DNA from: Prostheceraeus crozeri
Lineage: Eukaryota > Platyhelminthes > Polycladida > Euryleptidae
Direction: 5' to 3'
NCBI GenBank assembly: GCA_907163375.1
Contig: CAJQUW010001866.1
Location: forward strand, 744,001 to 808,000
Length of the DNA stretch: 64,000 nucleotides
Below, one piece after another: positions 44,235-55,950 of this stretch. Below the pieces are notes generated by a model, which saw nothing but the letters and a program-made list of their open reading frames with translations, was not told the DNA's origin and did not search any database. Each line of letters begins with the position of its first letter. Position 1 is the stretch's first letter. The position numbers and the translations under genes were made by a program.

Positions 44235-46289
44235 GGTTAAGAAAGGTTGAATACAGGACAATTAGCGAAGGCATGCCTATGTTCTCTCTGCCGATTATTT
44301 ACCTTTATTGTTTGTCTACTTTTGCGGAAATGAGAAAAAATATTGAAGAAGTTTGAAAAAGAACTATTACATTAAACTTACATGAACATAACTTGCACAT
44401 TCGTGCTCTTCACATCGCAAGGATTCTGAAGAAACCAAACATGAACCCTTTTGATGAAAAAGTGAAAAAAGAGCTATGATTTTGTGAAAACTTCACGATA
44501 TCACTCATTTTTTATTGGTTCACCGATTTTGATGACCAGTATGTCAAAAGAGATGTCAGAAAGTGATCGTTCTCCCCGTGTTTGATTCCTCATCATACTC
44601 ACATTTTTTCATTTTGAAAAATAGTGATTTGTACATTGAGTGATTTTCATATTTTGAGCACTGCTCACCAAATACAATAATCGATACGAGTCTGTCATGA
44701 CCCATTTTAAAGCTGAGAATGCAAGCTCTCGAATAATGCATGGTACGTTGTTGTGCGATGCGACTGGAAGGCATGAGAATCGACTGAACTTCAAGGAAAT
44801 AGGTGGTCCGTTTTTTATAATCAGCTCTGTAGTTATTGGCTTAATTCATTTGGTTTTTCCTTGAAGCAAATGTCTACCATGATGTCGAGCGATCCTATGA
44901 TGTGCATAATTCTGTAATGAGTGCACTACATTATATATATCAAGGAGTCTATGACTCACCCATTGAAATATTCTTGTCACTAACAGCTCACTATTTAACA
45001 CTGTTTCGGTGAGGTCGCCCCGAATAGCTGCAAATTCATAGCCAATGGGATGTGCACAGCTCGACCTCGAATTGGGGCTGCTTTTTCATTTGAGCAACTT
45101 CACACTTGAATGAAAGTCCCGAGTGCTAATCATTTGTCATCAACAGGTTAGATGCCCACAAAGAGTTCTCATTGCATCATCAATGTAGGTGGCAGAAGAA
45201 TATGAAGGAGAAATTTAGCAGCGAAGAAAGAACACGTAACCTTTCCAAGAGCAGCTCACTCGTCAATCTGCGGAAGCACAGTAGACGCAATTGACTTTGC
45301 TGCAGTTATTTTCGTTTTTAACCTCATGGGGGAGTGATACTTCAATGATTCAATCACTCTCAGATAATCTGCGCAACACTAGCTCATACCACAGAATTGG
45401 ATTGTTTAACAGTATCACTTTACTAGAGGTACCGGTACTAAACGATGGCACACAGGAACTTACTAAGTGGGCAAAAAGAAATTTTCAATACCTTACTGGG
45501 GTAGCAAAAATAATCAAGCGTCGCTTGCGGATTGCTGAAAATTTCTTCAAAATGCTCCGATCGCCACGATTCCTTCAGATTTGAAGAATTCAAGTCATTG
45601 CGCAAAAGGTTTCTCGATAATGTTGATCCTTCCGATCATTATAAAAAAAGTTGAAGAGCGCACGAAAACGTTCAGAAACTTCTTTGTAGAACTTGACATA
45701 GTCTGTGTCTCCTTGCTGTGTGATCCGGTTGATAACAGTCACTGAAACTTCGCACAATTTAGCGTGTTTAATGTTGAAATGGTTGCTCAATGTTCGATTT
45801 TTGTGGTATCATGTCAGCAGATTGCGCCATTTCATAAGCATTACATGTTCTAGTGCTTCCTTTCTAGTCAAATAGAAGAAGAGACGACCTGTCTAATTCT
45901 GTGGCTCATACTCGCTCAAATGGTGGCATCCGGTTTTACCATATAAATATAACTCTCTATAATAATACAGGCATAGACGTTCAAAATAGACGTTCTTCTT
46001 AAGATCCAGGAGCATTGTAGATCGGTGCCTTATTGATTGGCTGAAGTTTTCGCTAACTTAAACAATGCGAAAATCGGATTTCTATGGCTTTTATCAACCA
46101 GACCATCTCGTTACTACAAGCACGAATTCTAGATCTTCACTTTTTTCGAGAATTTCAATCACTTGAGCAGCATCCTATTGAATTTGATGGAAAAATGGCC
46201 TTGGTGAACGTAATACTAGGAGAAAGAGTAGAAAGCAATATAAAACTAAAGAAATTGCTTTCGAATTCCGCATCCCATTCCATTATGTC
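44235..46289. other. no recognised gene; possible decayed P-element tail
   Basis: Several moderate open frames occur (for example 45,291-45,584 on + and 45,590-45,790 on -; the latter includes KFYKEVSERFRALFNFFYND). None is recognisable. The remainder of the P transposase would be expected here and is probably decayed. Confidence 0.45.
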
Positions 46290-47955
46290 TGTCGGGAAAG
46301 AAAGTGTTGATTCTGATGCACTCAGATGCACCAAATCTATGATAGGCTACGGGCTTTTTATCACTTAGTTACATGTATTTAGTGATGCAAATGGAAAATT
46401 TTCCAGAAAATTTTCCAATTTTTTCAAAATTTTCCATTGGAAATTTTTGAAATTTATTTTTCGGTGATTGACGTTTTTGTTTTTGTTTTGGAGACTCATT
46501 ATAGTCGTTTGAAAAGACTATGTAATATTCAAAGACCGAAAACTTCTCTATCATTCCTGTATGTTAACTTATGGAATCAACTGCACCTTTTCCATGTCTA
46601 GTCAGATCTTTCCAAATGAATTTCATACATAGATGGATTTCAGATTTCTCTAGCTGAATTTCAGATATCTGTGGGAAACTCAACTTTGAAAAGATCTTTA
46701 ATTCAACTGGAGATCTTCATGTGGATCATATCTGAAATTCATTTGAGCAGATCTGAAATCGATTTGGAACTATCTGAACCATCTGAACTAGAAATGGAAG
46801 ATGTGTATCCTCAACGAAAATATCGGACAGAAGCTAGAAGCTATCATAGATATTCTTCTACTCATCACAGATATCTTTAGTTTCCAAACATCTCACGAGT
46901 TTTACAGTCTTTATATCTTCTAACAAGGTCGCTCATGTATATAATGCTGCGTGGACTGTGTGCTATATGTACTTCACATGTTCATCAACACATGGAGAAT
47001 TTGCATCACTATGAGGAACACTTTAGATCAAGCTGACAAGCAAGCTCCAAAATAAAGTACATTATTCTTGTTCCAGATCTTTCACATTGCATAAAATTAT
47101 ACCCCTATTGTAAAGCAAGATTCACGTGATCCCAAACGGTGTCTGTGTGATAATTGAAAATGCCAACAAATCAGCACAAGTCACTGGTGGCAAAGGAAAG
47201 TTCAAAAGTCCGCGGACGGAATTGGTATTGCTACGATCGCTTTAATCGAAATAATGATGAAATCAAGAATTTAGACCCATTCTGTTGGTCCGTAGCTGCC
47301 TCGGCAGTGGAAGCGCTAAAATTATACGACCCATCAAAAAAATCAAAACTTTCAAAATTTTCCAAAATTTCCCATAATTTTCCAATATTTCCAAAATTTT
47401 CCATAATTTTCCACGGAAAATTTTGATTCAAAATTTTCCGGATAATTCATCACTAGTATTTAAGACAAGCGCGCAATGTCCAAATATGTTAGTGATGAAG
47501 ATTTTGATCAAATTTTAAAATTCCGAAAATTGCACATTTTAGCACAATTCATTGCTTTTATACACAATTTATAACTAATACATGAATATAATACACATTA
47601 TCTGAATATATGCATTAATGCAAATATACATTTCACAATTATATATATATACAACATTTACACTTTGAGTACAAGTCTATTCGAGAAGACATCTGCATTT
47701 ATAATTAGGAATCATATGGTTATCCAAAAGAATCGCATTACCGATACATGGAAAATTTGATGGAATGTTGCAGTAAAATCGAGTCCAATGGAATAATTTC
47801 AGAATGTATAGGCTAATGATAAACAATTGACATATTCACACTATTTTTTTCAAAAATTGAGATTTTAGCCAACCATGAATAAAAATAGACTTGCCCATGG
47901 CCAACTTAGCACATTCTCTCTCATCTATATCAGCATTCAGTTGTGGCAAGCAATT
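46290..47955 (+). repeat. dispersed repeat, copy 1 of an inverted pair
   Basis: Matches the complement of 61,990-63,555: TCACTTAGTTA, then AAGACAAGCGCGCAATGTCC, TCTATTCGAGAAGAC, GGAATCATATGGTTATCC and ATTCTCTCTCAT in order. It lacks the two insertions present in the other copy and has one of its own (46,381-47,454). Confidence 0.8.
46381..47454 (+). mobile_element. AGTGATG-ended MITE with GGAAAATTTTCC repeats
   Basis: Absent from the other copy of the surrounding repeat, where TTAGTTATTTAAGAC is uninterrupted near 63,500. Ends are AGTGATGCAA and, inverted, AGTGATGAAT; both subterminal regions are full of GGAAAATTTTCC/AAAATTTTCC words. Flanking GTATTT(A) is repeated on both sides, suggesting a target duplication of about 8 bp, as in hAT. 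An inner block (46,590-46,880) has repeated CAGATATCTG/TCTGAAAT words and could be a further nested MITE. Confidence 0.7.
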
Positions 47956-48189
47956 CTTCCGGAGATTTTTTCCTGATGAAAGGTGCCGCTGGTGCTAATA
48001 TCTATGCTGGCCGACCCCACTCATTCCCTCTCTCTCAACACCAAAGACAATGGAGAATAGACATTATCTTTGCTCAACTCGGCTTGAGATGGCTAGATGA
48101 TCGAATTTCATGTTCATCCTATCCATTTCAATGAACACTTCTTTCAACCAGGTTGCAATATATGGTGCTGTTCCTACCTCTATACTATG

Positions 48190-49210
48190 ACTAAATTCAA
48201 TCTGGAGATCTCGATCTCGACCAATTTTTAGGCGTTCGAGATCTCGAAATTACACTGCCGAGATCTCGACTTTTTGCGATTAGATTATTGATACTAACAT
48301 GAAAATTAATGTTGCAATGGCATTGTTTGCTGTAACGTTTGGTCAATTGTTGACGCCAAATGTACTAATATTACCATAATCACTTATTGAATGCCACTTA
48401 AAAGGTCAGTTCAAAGTAAAAGGATTACCAATGCAACTTATTATATTATTCTAAGTCTGCATCAGAATTTTTTCTGATTTCTTTTTCTATCTTCAGGGAA
48501 CTTAGTATTAAAGTTTTTGACACTAATTTACATTTCATGAAGATAACTTCGTGAAGAAGTCAGAAATTAATTGGATTCTTGGTTATAAAAGTAAAACAAG
48601 CTAACTTGGCATTCCATTACTTGTGGATTACTTTTAATAAGTCATGGTACATTTTTACAATAATTTGAAAGTTAATGAATGATATGTTCTTGAAGATGCA
48701 CAATGTTGGATGACAATGCCTTTGAATTGTCTTTTAAATGACTGGTAACTGTGGTTACCAAACACCATGAATATTAAGTGTGTATCAACTATTCCGATTG
48801 GATAAATATGGCAACTTTGACGCTGCGTTTGAATAATTACAATTTCTTTCCATAAGAAGGCTTGCTGTTCTTACATGTTATTCTAACAGCCATTGTAATC
48901 ATTTTCAGATATGAAATTATTTTTACATGTGATTTTTTGAGAGTTTGTATTTTCAAAGACGTAAAAATGACCGTCGATGAACAGTGAAAAGCCACGCATT
49001 TGCCATATCATATCTCTCAAGAAATTTTCTTATTTTGTTTACTGATTTTGCCGAGTCCTTTATCAAATGAGAGTATGCATCTAATTAAAGCAATTGACTA
49101 TTAAATAACATATGTATAGGCAAGTGAGTGCCAAAATGCACACCGTAGGGAGGGCGGGCAGCATTGAATATGATTTTAAAAATTTTCCCAACAGTTTGAA
49201 TATACTAAAT
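48190..49210 (+). repeat. dispersed repeat with GAGATCTCGA words, copy 1
   Basis: Starts with three GAGATCTCGA-type palindromes (48,204-48,270). It matches 59,190-60,080 in the same orientation over about 0.9 kb: GACGCCAAATG/GACACCAAATG, AACTTGGCATTCC, GCACAATGTTG and AAAnGCCACGC in order. No coding frame. A third partial match lies at 50,695-50,780. Confidence 0.75.
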
Positions 49211-49324
49211 CAGATGAGCCAAAATCAAACTCGAATGGAAAGTTGAGGGCATGCTAATCTGAGTTGTTGGAGGTTTCTGTAAAATTTGATCTTTCTACCA
49301 AAGTGGTTCATGTGTGGGTCACAT

Positions 49325-49620
49325 CCCGGTGAAAAATTCCGCGTGGATTCGACTTCGGAATTGCTATATAGATTATACGTATTAGTTTGACCCGCCTCTC
49401 CACGTGGATTCGACGTGGATTTATACCCATGAAATCGACATCGAAGCTGGTATCCACGTGGAAACTGTACCTATATCATCCACGTGGAAACATAACGAAT
49501 TTGCGTAAAAACAAAATAATTTTGTCGATTGCTTCAAGAATTCATGGCTTCCACAAAGAGAATGCTCGAAGCAAGTCGGCAAAACTCTCTTTCTACTAAA
49601 ACTAAAAATTGTATTGGCCA
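49325..49620 (+). mobile_element. CMC-like terminus with CCACGTGG repeats
   Basis: Begins CCCGGTGAAAA, identical to the right terminus of the CMC element at 41,853, but the subterminal word is different: CCACGTGGA at about 49,400, 49,452 and 49,480, with half sites at 49,340 and 49,412. No other end was found, so the limit at 49,620 is arbitrary. Confidence 0.5.
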
Positions 49621-51654
49621 AAAATTATTTAAGGGGACACGTGAAACAAATTCACAATGAAGCCATCACACCTGCATATAGCCATAAGGTGGTGATGCGT
49701 GGACACAGTTTGATATTTTTTCTTTGAGAGCTATGCGCAATGAACCAGTTATTAGAAATGAAATTAAACTTTGCTTAAAAATTATCCAAAAATAATTATT
49801 GACATGTACTCTTATTAGATGACACGAATTTTGACATATTTTTATAAGCTTAGTTTTCCGTGAAGTAAAATATTTTGCAAATGACTTTCATTACAGTCAA
49901 ACCAAAATTTTGAAAAACAATGGTTTCTGTGCACAATGATTCATGTTTTCCAGGAATAAGTTACTTCGTAGTCATCTTGTTCATATTACATAGTTAATTG
50001 TATGCAACATTCGAGCTTCATGGATTTTGAAGTGTTCGAAATTTGTTTCGAACATGTTTCTCATTTTCATCAAACAGCTATCTATTGCAATTTGCCAATG
50101 CAAATTTGGAACAGATTTGATGACAGTGAACGTGGAAAGATTTGAAATGAAGGCCCTTAATAAACTAAATAAGGGAGCAATTGAATAAATATTGATTCAT
50201 ATGCACAATTTTGGCTATTAAATTATGCTTTTAATTGGCCTTCACGGAATTTACTTTCCCAAATAATTTCAAGAATAGAGTCAAGTGATAAAAAAATATT
50301 CACATACATATGACCGCACGCTGTTTTCTGCCATCAAGTTATGTTTTTGTGCATATTATGTGACCGTATATGCTCCTGTTTTCCAATGTTCTTGAAAATA
50401 AACATTTTATGACTTTTGACTATATTGATATAATAATAATGCACGATAAATTTGACTTTTATGTCCCCACTATTTTAAAATTGATTCAGTATTTTGCGAC
50501 AGAAATGATTGAGATCCATCAGCCATGACAGCGCATAGAACTACAACAGTTTTGATCAACAGCTTTATCATCAAATCAAACTCATCAACTTATTGAAATC
50601 GAGTGAAAAATAAAGGTACTCAAAACTAACTGAAGTTTAGTCAGTGACAGGTGTCATAAAATCGCAATTTTCCAAACATTGAAAATATTTTGAACACTTA
50701 ATATGTTGAACAGTTATTCCAAGTCAATAGATTTATCAGCGTGACGTTTGATTTGAATATTTAATTCTTCCCATAGGCAAGATTATTAAGGCCCGTTCAG
50801 ACAGAGCACGTTTTTGCGACTATTTTCTGTCGAGCTAACTGACTTCCCGAATTCTATCATTAAACTCACTACAAAATCGGAGATGTCGTTCAAACACGAT
50901 GCGGTTTGCCGCAGTTGAAATGGATCTGAACCCATTTCAACTGCGAAGTTTTCATTTTAGAAAATAAAATTTTGCTTCTGATTGTAAAATGATTAATGGC
51001 ATCGCATTCTCCATACAATTTCGATCAATACGAAGTCCATTTCGGTAATGTTGGTCAAGTATTGAGATAACTAGATCAAAGAAATCATTTGATAGCTAAC
51101 CTCATGCTTTAAGTGTGCGGGGCGGCAGTTAACAGACGCTTATTACCAAAGTCATTATTTTATATTGTTCTCGATCTACCCAACCGATTCTACACTGCAA
51201 ATAAATCGCAGTGATGTAATGAATCTGATGAGAGTAAGGACTTCTTAAGTTAACAAATTTTAATTTTTTATTATCAGAGTGTCAAAATTTATGTTCAAAG
51301 TTAACAGAATATCGGTAAGTGATTGGCATTTCAGTTACATGACCTCTTTGTTCTAGACGGCGATCAACTCTAATTATGTGTGTCGTGCCCACGCCGATGA
51401 GACATTCGCAGCTCGTGAAATTGTCAGCGATGAAACTGTTTGATGACCTTAGAAGACCGATCCCTTGCTTTTTTTAATGACGTCTTTGAAATAGGATGAA
51501 ACCATGAAACAAATCAATTGCATAATGCGGTACTTCTATTTTTCCCCCCCACATTTTTCAAGTTTTCCAAAATCATCAAATTTCGCCAAAGTTAGTCACA
51601 TTGGTAGTGATATGGCCCTGAGGCCGAGTCCTCCACGTACCCGGTTCCATAATA
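49621..51654. other. no gene seen; one perfect short hairpin
   Basis: No recognisable protein. 50,910-50,945 is a perfect 14-bp stem (CGCAGTTGAAATGG) with an 8-base loop, close to a GGCCCGTTCAGACAGAGCACG-like MITE terminus at about 50,791. Confidence 0.5.
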
Positions 51655-51904
51655 TAAAGTGTTCAAAAGAAAAGATTCTTCGAGTACTTCCAAGCGATTA
51701 TTATTGCGTGTGTGACGGTTCGCCCCAAAGGCTTAATCATGCACGAATGAAGATGTACAGCGCAACATTCACATCATACGACCGAAGAAAATCGATAAAG
51801 AAAATTATCACGTAAGCACATGTTAAGGTTAAAAAATTCTACTGATAACAAAGATCAAAAGTACCATGAAAATTAAGAAAATCTTGAGGCGGATGTGCAA
51901 AAGT

Positions 51905-52270
51905 TCATATGGTTGAGAAAGATTCTTGTCTGTTCATAGATTGGTTACCAGCATCCTTGATGCATCTGCTTTCCAAGCTCCTTCTCTTCACATAACCTTT
52001 CAGATTTCGGTGCACGATCTCCCATTCAATATTCATTGAATGTCCTTTATGGTCAGAAACAAAGTGTTCCTTCACTGCAGAGGGATTACTCGACATTACG
52101 TGTTCCTTTATGCGCGTCCCTACCAATCTTGATGTCTCACCGATATAGTATTTCGAGCACAACTTACAGGCTATCTTGTATATCAGGTTTTTCTCAAAAC
52201 AGGAATCTTTCTCTTTTTTAGAAAAGTTACATGCACAGCAATCGGCACAGCATTGAGGCCTTTCCTTAGG
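51905..52270 (-). pseudogene. PLE3 GIY-YIG endonuclease (minus-strand copy)
   Basis: After the poly-C tract: KERPQCCADCCACNFSKKEK (Cys-rich linker), NLIYKIACKLCSKYYIGETS with the GIY-YIG core, GTRIKEHVMS with the conserved Arg, and KGYVKRRSLESRCIKDAG near the catalytic Glu. It ends at 51,905. It would nick target DNA. It is out of frame with the RT because of the homopolymer length, and identical in protein sequence to the plus-strand copy. Confidence 0.9.
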
Positions 52271-52279
52271 GGGGGGGGG

Positions 52280-53226
52280 TGGAATCTCCGTTTTAAGCTG
52301 CTTCCAGGGTCGTACCAAATGTTCATCAGGTCATGTACACCTGTTCTTTTCATCAAGCTGGATATCTTCCGTTTCAGGACTTCATCAATGAAGGGGATTT
52401 TCATGAAGATTTTCTTTTCTTTATCCTTCTTCGATTTAGGCTTGTCTCTAGATCTTAGCTTTCTGTATGTCTTTTTGATAAATGGCAATGGATATCCATT
52501 TCTCACGAATTTGTTAAAAATCAAATCGATGGAATAATGACGGTTTGCTTCGGTTGTGGACCGTCTCTCCCCTCGAATTAGTTCCCCAATCAATGTTCCA
52601 CGTTTTTGAGGAATAGGTCCTCCCGCATTCCAAGAGAAAATGCAGCCACTGTTTATCTCCTTCGTGTAAAGTCCCGAGGAGAACGTATTGTCAAAACTTT
52701 GCTGTATTTCACAGTCGAGAAAGGGAAGATAGCCGCTGGTTCTCGGTTGGTCTATGGTAAATTGTATGGCTTTGGAGACGGAGTTGCACGTGCTCAACAT
52801 TTCCGTAGAGGAGATCTCTGCTGGCCAAACAATCCAAACGTCATCAATATACCGTTTCCATATAGTGTCAGGGGGTAATTGACTCAAAATACTTCTTTCC
52901 ACAAAATCCATGTAAATTATAGCCAATTGAGGGGCTATGGAATTTCCCATCGAGAGGCCATCATTTTGCTTATAGGTAGTACCATTCATAAGAACGAAAT
53001 CATTTTCCAAAGCCATTGAAACTAACGTCATGACATGATCGATGTCCATAGTATTCAAAATCTCATTTCTGCGTGAATGTCGCGAAACGAATTGTCTCAA
53101 TACTGTGAAGATACCAGGTTCTCCGTTCGCATCTGTCCTAGGCACACTACCGTAGAGATTGACAGCATCCAGAGATGCTTGACTCAACGTTTTCGTGTAG
53201 GATCTGGCTTCAAGGATGCCAACCAT
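52280..53226 (-). pseudogene. PLE3 reverse transcriptase (5' truncated)
   Basis: Begins just before motif A (LDAVNLYGSVP, with catalytic Asp), then NDGLSMGNSIAPQLAIIYMD and WKRYIDDVWIVWP (YIDD active site), YLPFLDCEIQ, and the thumb/linker region (PFIKKTYRKLRSR and FIDEVLKRKISSLMKRTGV). The frame runs into the C11 tract at 52,269-52,279. There it leaves the frame of the endonuclease: 9 or 12 Cs would keep the two domains fused, 11 do not. The other arm has 9 Cs. Confidence 0.9.
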
Positions 53227-53237
53227 TGGACCCCCCC

Positions 53238-53603
53238 CCTAAGGAAAGGCCTCAATGCTGTGCCGATTGCTGTGCATGTAACTTTTCTAAAAAAGAGAAA
53301 GATTCCTGTTTTGAGAAAAACCTGATATACAAGATAGCCTGTAAGTTGTGCTCGAAATACTATATCGGTGAGACATCAAGATTGGTAGGGACGCGCATAA
53401 AGGAACACGTAATGTCGAGTAATCCCTCTGCAGTGAAGGAACACTTTGTTTCTGACCATAAAGGACATTCAATGAATATTGAATGGGAGATCGTGCACCG
53501 AAATCTGAAAGGTTATGTGAAGAGAAGGAGCTTGGAAAGCAGATGCATCAAGGATGCTGGTAACCAATCTATGAACAGACAAGAATCTTTCTCAACCATA
53601 TGA
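53238..53603 (+). pseudogene. PLE3 GIY-YIG endonuclease (inverted plus-strand copy)
   Basis: The same domain as 51,905-52,270 with no amino-acid difference, preceded by 9 Cs (53,231-53,239) instead of 11. It has no RT in front of it; on this strand the sequence upstream is the antisense of PLE3 RT. Confidence 0.9.
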
Positions 53604-54059
53604 ACTTTTGCACATCCGCCTCAAGATTTTCTTAATTTTCATGGTACTTTTGATCTTTGTTATCAGTAGAATTTTTTAACCTTAACATGTGCTTACGTGA
53701 TAATTTTCTTTATCGATTTTCTTCGGTCGTATGATGTGAATGTTGCGCTGTACATCTTCATTCGTGCATGATTAAGCCTTTGGGGCGAACCGTCGCACAC
53801 GCAATAATAATCGCTTGGAAGTACTCGAAGAATCTTTTCTTTTGAATACTTTACATGTAAAGTCACATTGGGTTTAGAGTGGACTTGATATTTCACTGAG
53901 TGACACTACAACACGACTGAAAAGTCTTACTTGAACTCTGGGATGAATGATTGGTACCTCTTGGATACTCAGCTAGAATACAAGGTACAGTTGTGATCAT
54001 GAACTTCGTGAGATTGTTGTCTACAGTCAAATGACGAGCAAGAAAATCATAAAATCTTG

Positions 54060-55455
54060 ATTTCGGGATCCCGGGATTGAGTAGAATCGTAGACATCCTC
54101 TTATAAAGCACAGATGCATGTAAATAGCATGGGATCTCGGCAAGGACTGCAATCCCGGGATTCCTTGGGTTTGCGCAAACCCCGAAATCCCATCATTGAT
54201 TGATTAATTTGTTCTTATCTTCGTAGTAGCTTATAGATGCTTTACTGCTTCGTTAGTGGAAACCGAAAAGACTTTCGATTACTTTTCGATGTCTTTCTTT
54301 GAATTACTAATTCAACAATATTGTAGCCCATATATTACAGTTGTGTCAGCATACTTGTATGTGTGACTATATATTTACGTACTTTATGTTTATCTAATCA
54401 TATGTACGTGAGATTCCACAGTCTCGGAAAATCTCAATCACATGATTCCGGGATTAAGTTGAGCAGCAAATGTGCTATGACAAATCACATGTGTACGTTA
54501 ACAATATGGGATACCGAGATGTGAGAATAGCCATAAGTTGGAATTGCCGCAAGTCGGTTTACTTACAATATCGCAATCGACTTAAAATTTATTCCGCTTT
54601 AAGCACTAATGGATAACGATTTACAAAGTTAATTATATAGCTACTAATAGAGTTACAGAAAACAGTTACGAATTCCTGATTAGGCACTTTCAATCTACAG
54701 TTTCCAGAGATTTGGGATTGGTATAGGTTGAAGATCCGGGATTACAGCCTGCCTAAAACTCCCGGCTTTTCTCGATCCCGGGATTCGGTATCACAAGCTC
54801 TGACCCAAGATCGATATTGACAAAATACAAGTATACCATTTGTAGCTAAAAAAAATGGCAATCAAGATAATCATGATTCACGACTATCAATGCATTGCAC
54901 TAGCACATTGAGATATTCCAAAATCCCAAGCTCGGGATTGCGCGATTGAAGAACCTTTTACATGTCTTTTTACTGCATAAGCTAAACTAATGCTGTGAAT
55001 AACAACTATGGTCAAATAGAATTATTCTTCCTGAACAAATTAATCCCGGGATTGAGTTAAACAGAATAATAATGTAAATATATACTGCAGTCTGGTGAGC
55101 AATTTGCCTCTTAAAGATCTCAATCTCGAGGATTAGTTCGATTCCTTATTCCGGTATTATGTAGGCCTACTTCGCCAGCAATGTTCATCTTCAAATTGGT
55201 CATGCTCTAATATATTGTTTGCTTTTGGAAATGAAAAGCTCAAATTTAAGTCTCTACCTAATTCAAAAGTCTCATTAATGGATTATTGAAAACGTAACGT
55301 TGACGATTACATTGAAATGTGAAGAGCCTATAACCATCGTGGGTGGATTTCTGGTAACTTCACCTTCGGCAATCTGTCTTTCTTCAGACAAAATACAGCT
55401 ATATTGTTAATCTCTCAATGCCGGGATTTTGAACCTCCAATCCCGGGATTCCGGG
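54060..55455. repeat. dispersed palindrome AATCCCGGGATT cluster
   Basis: (A)ATCCCGGGATT occurs at 54,068, 54,151, 54,775, 55,042 and 55,439, with near copies at about 54,444, 54,731, 54,943 and 55,423. Spacing is irregular and the DNA between is unrelated, so this is not a tandem satellite. No coding frame. Confidence 0.75.
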
Positions 55456-55659
55456 GATTGGCATGAAGTCACTATTGCTTTGGAATCATCATGAAAAAGT
55501 GACAGGTCAGTTTATGAACTTTTACAATATGAAGTGAGCACAAGTGACGACTTATCATTTCATTAAATCAAAATTCTTGTTAGGCAGCCCTACAGAACGT
55601 CGTTGAATGATGTCGATATCAATTTATCTCAAAATGGACCTAGCACACGCAGATATGCC

Positions 55660-55950
55660 AACTCCCACGCATTGGGCGTGAGTCTCACGCATTCAGGCCT
55701 CTTCTCACGTTGGAGGCAAAATTTCTCACGCCTGTTGTATTTATCTCACGCATTCGTATTATTGATGTAATTCTTAACGCCATTTTTTGATAGAACTGCA
55801 CTTTCGTGTAAAATTTATGCAGTTAAGCGAACTGACATGCTAACAGGCCTAGATATCTACTTCTTTGAGATGCAGAAAAAATGCGAATACTCGTGTTAGA
55901 CGTCTCAAGATGCAGTATATTTATCTAATACAATAATCTCACGCATTCCA
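55660..55950. repeat. CTCACGC(ATTC) repeat cluster
   Basis: CTCACGC or its complement is repeated about six times (55,672-55,945), often as TCTCACGCATTC. The cluster starts with CCCACGCATTGGGCGTGAG, itself an inverted repeat. Confidence 0.7.

Larger units (their letters stand above)
51655..53849 (-). mobile_element. Penelope-like element 3 (PLE3) with inverted arms
   Basis: The RT core on the minus strand (52,280-53,226) is followed by a GIY-YIG endonuclease and 3' region (52,270 to 51,655). The endonuclease plus 3' region is repeated, inverted and nearly identical, on the plus strand at 53,231-53,849. The element starts at RT motif A, so the N-terminal half is missing. The family differs from PLE1/PLE2. 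Inverted partial repeats are a known oddity of Penelope-type insertions. Confidence 0.88.

Noticed and set aside
46671-46880. 69-residue frame rich in Ser/Glu
   Set aside because: It falls in a block of CAGATCT/TCTGAAAT repeats inside a MITE.
51504-51815. 103-residue plus-strand frame, partly repeated at 53,693-53,896
   Set aside because: The repeat is only the PLE3 inverted arm read antisense; the frame has no recognisable domain.
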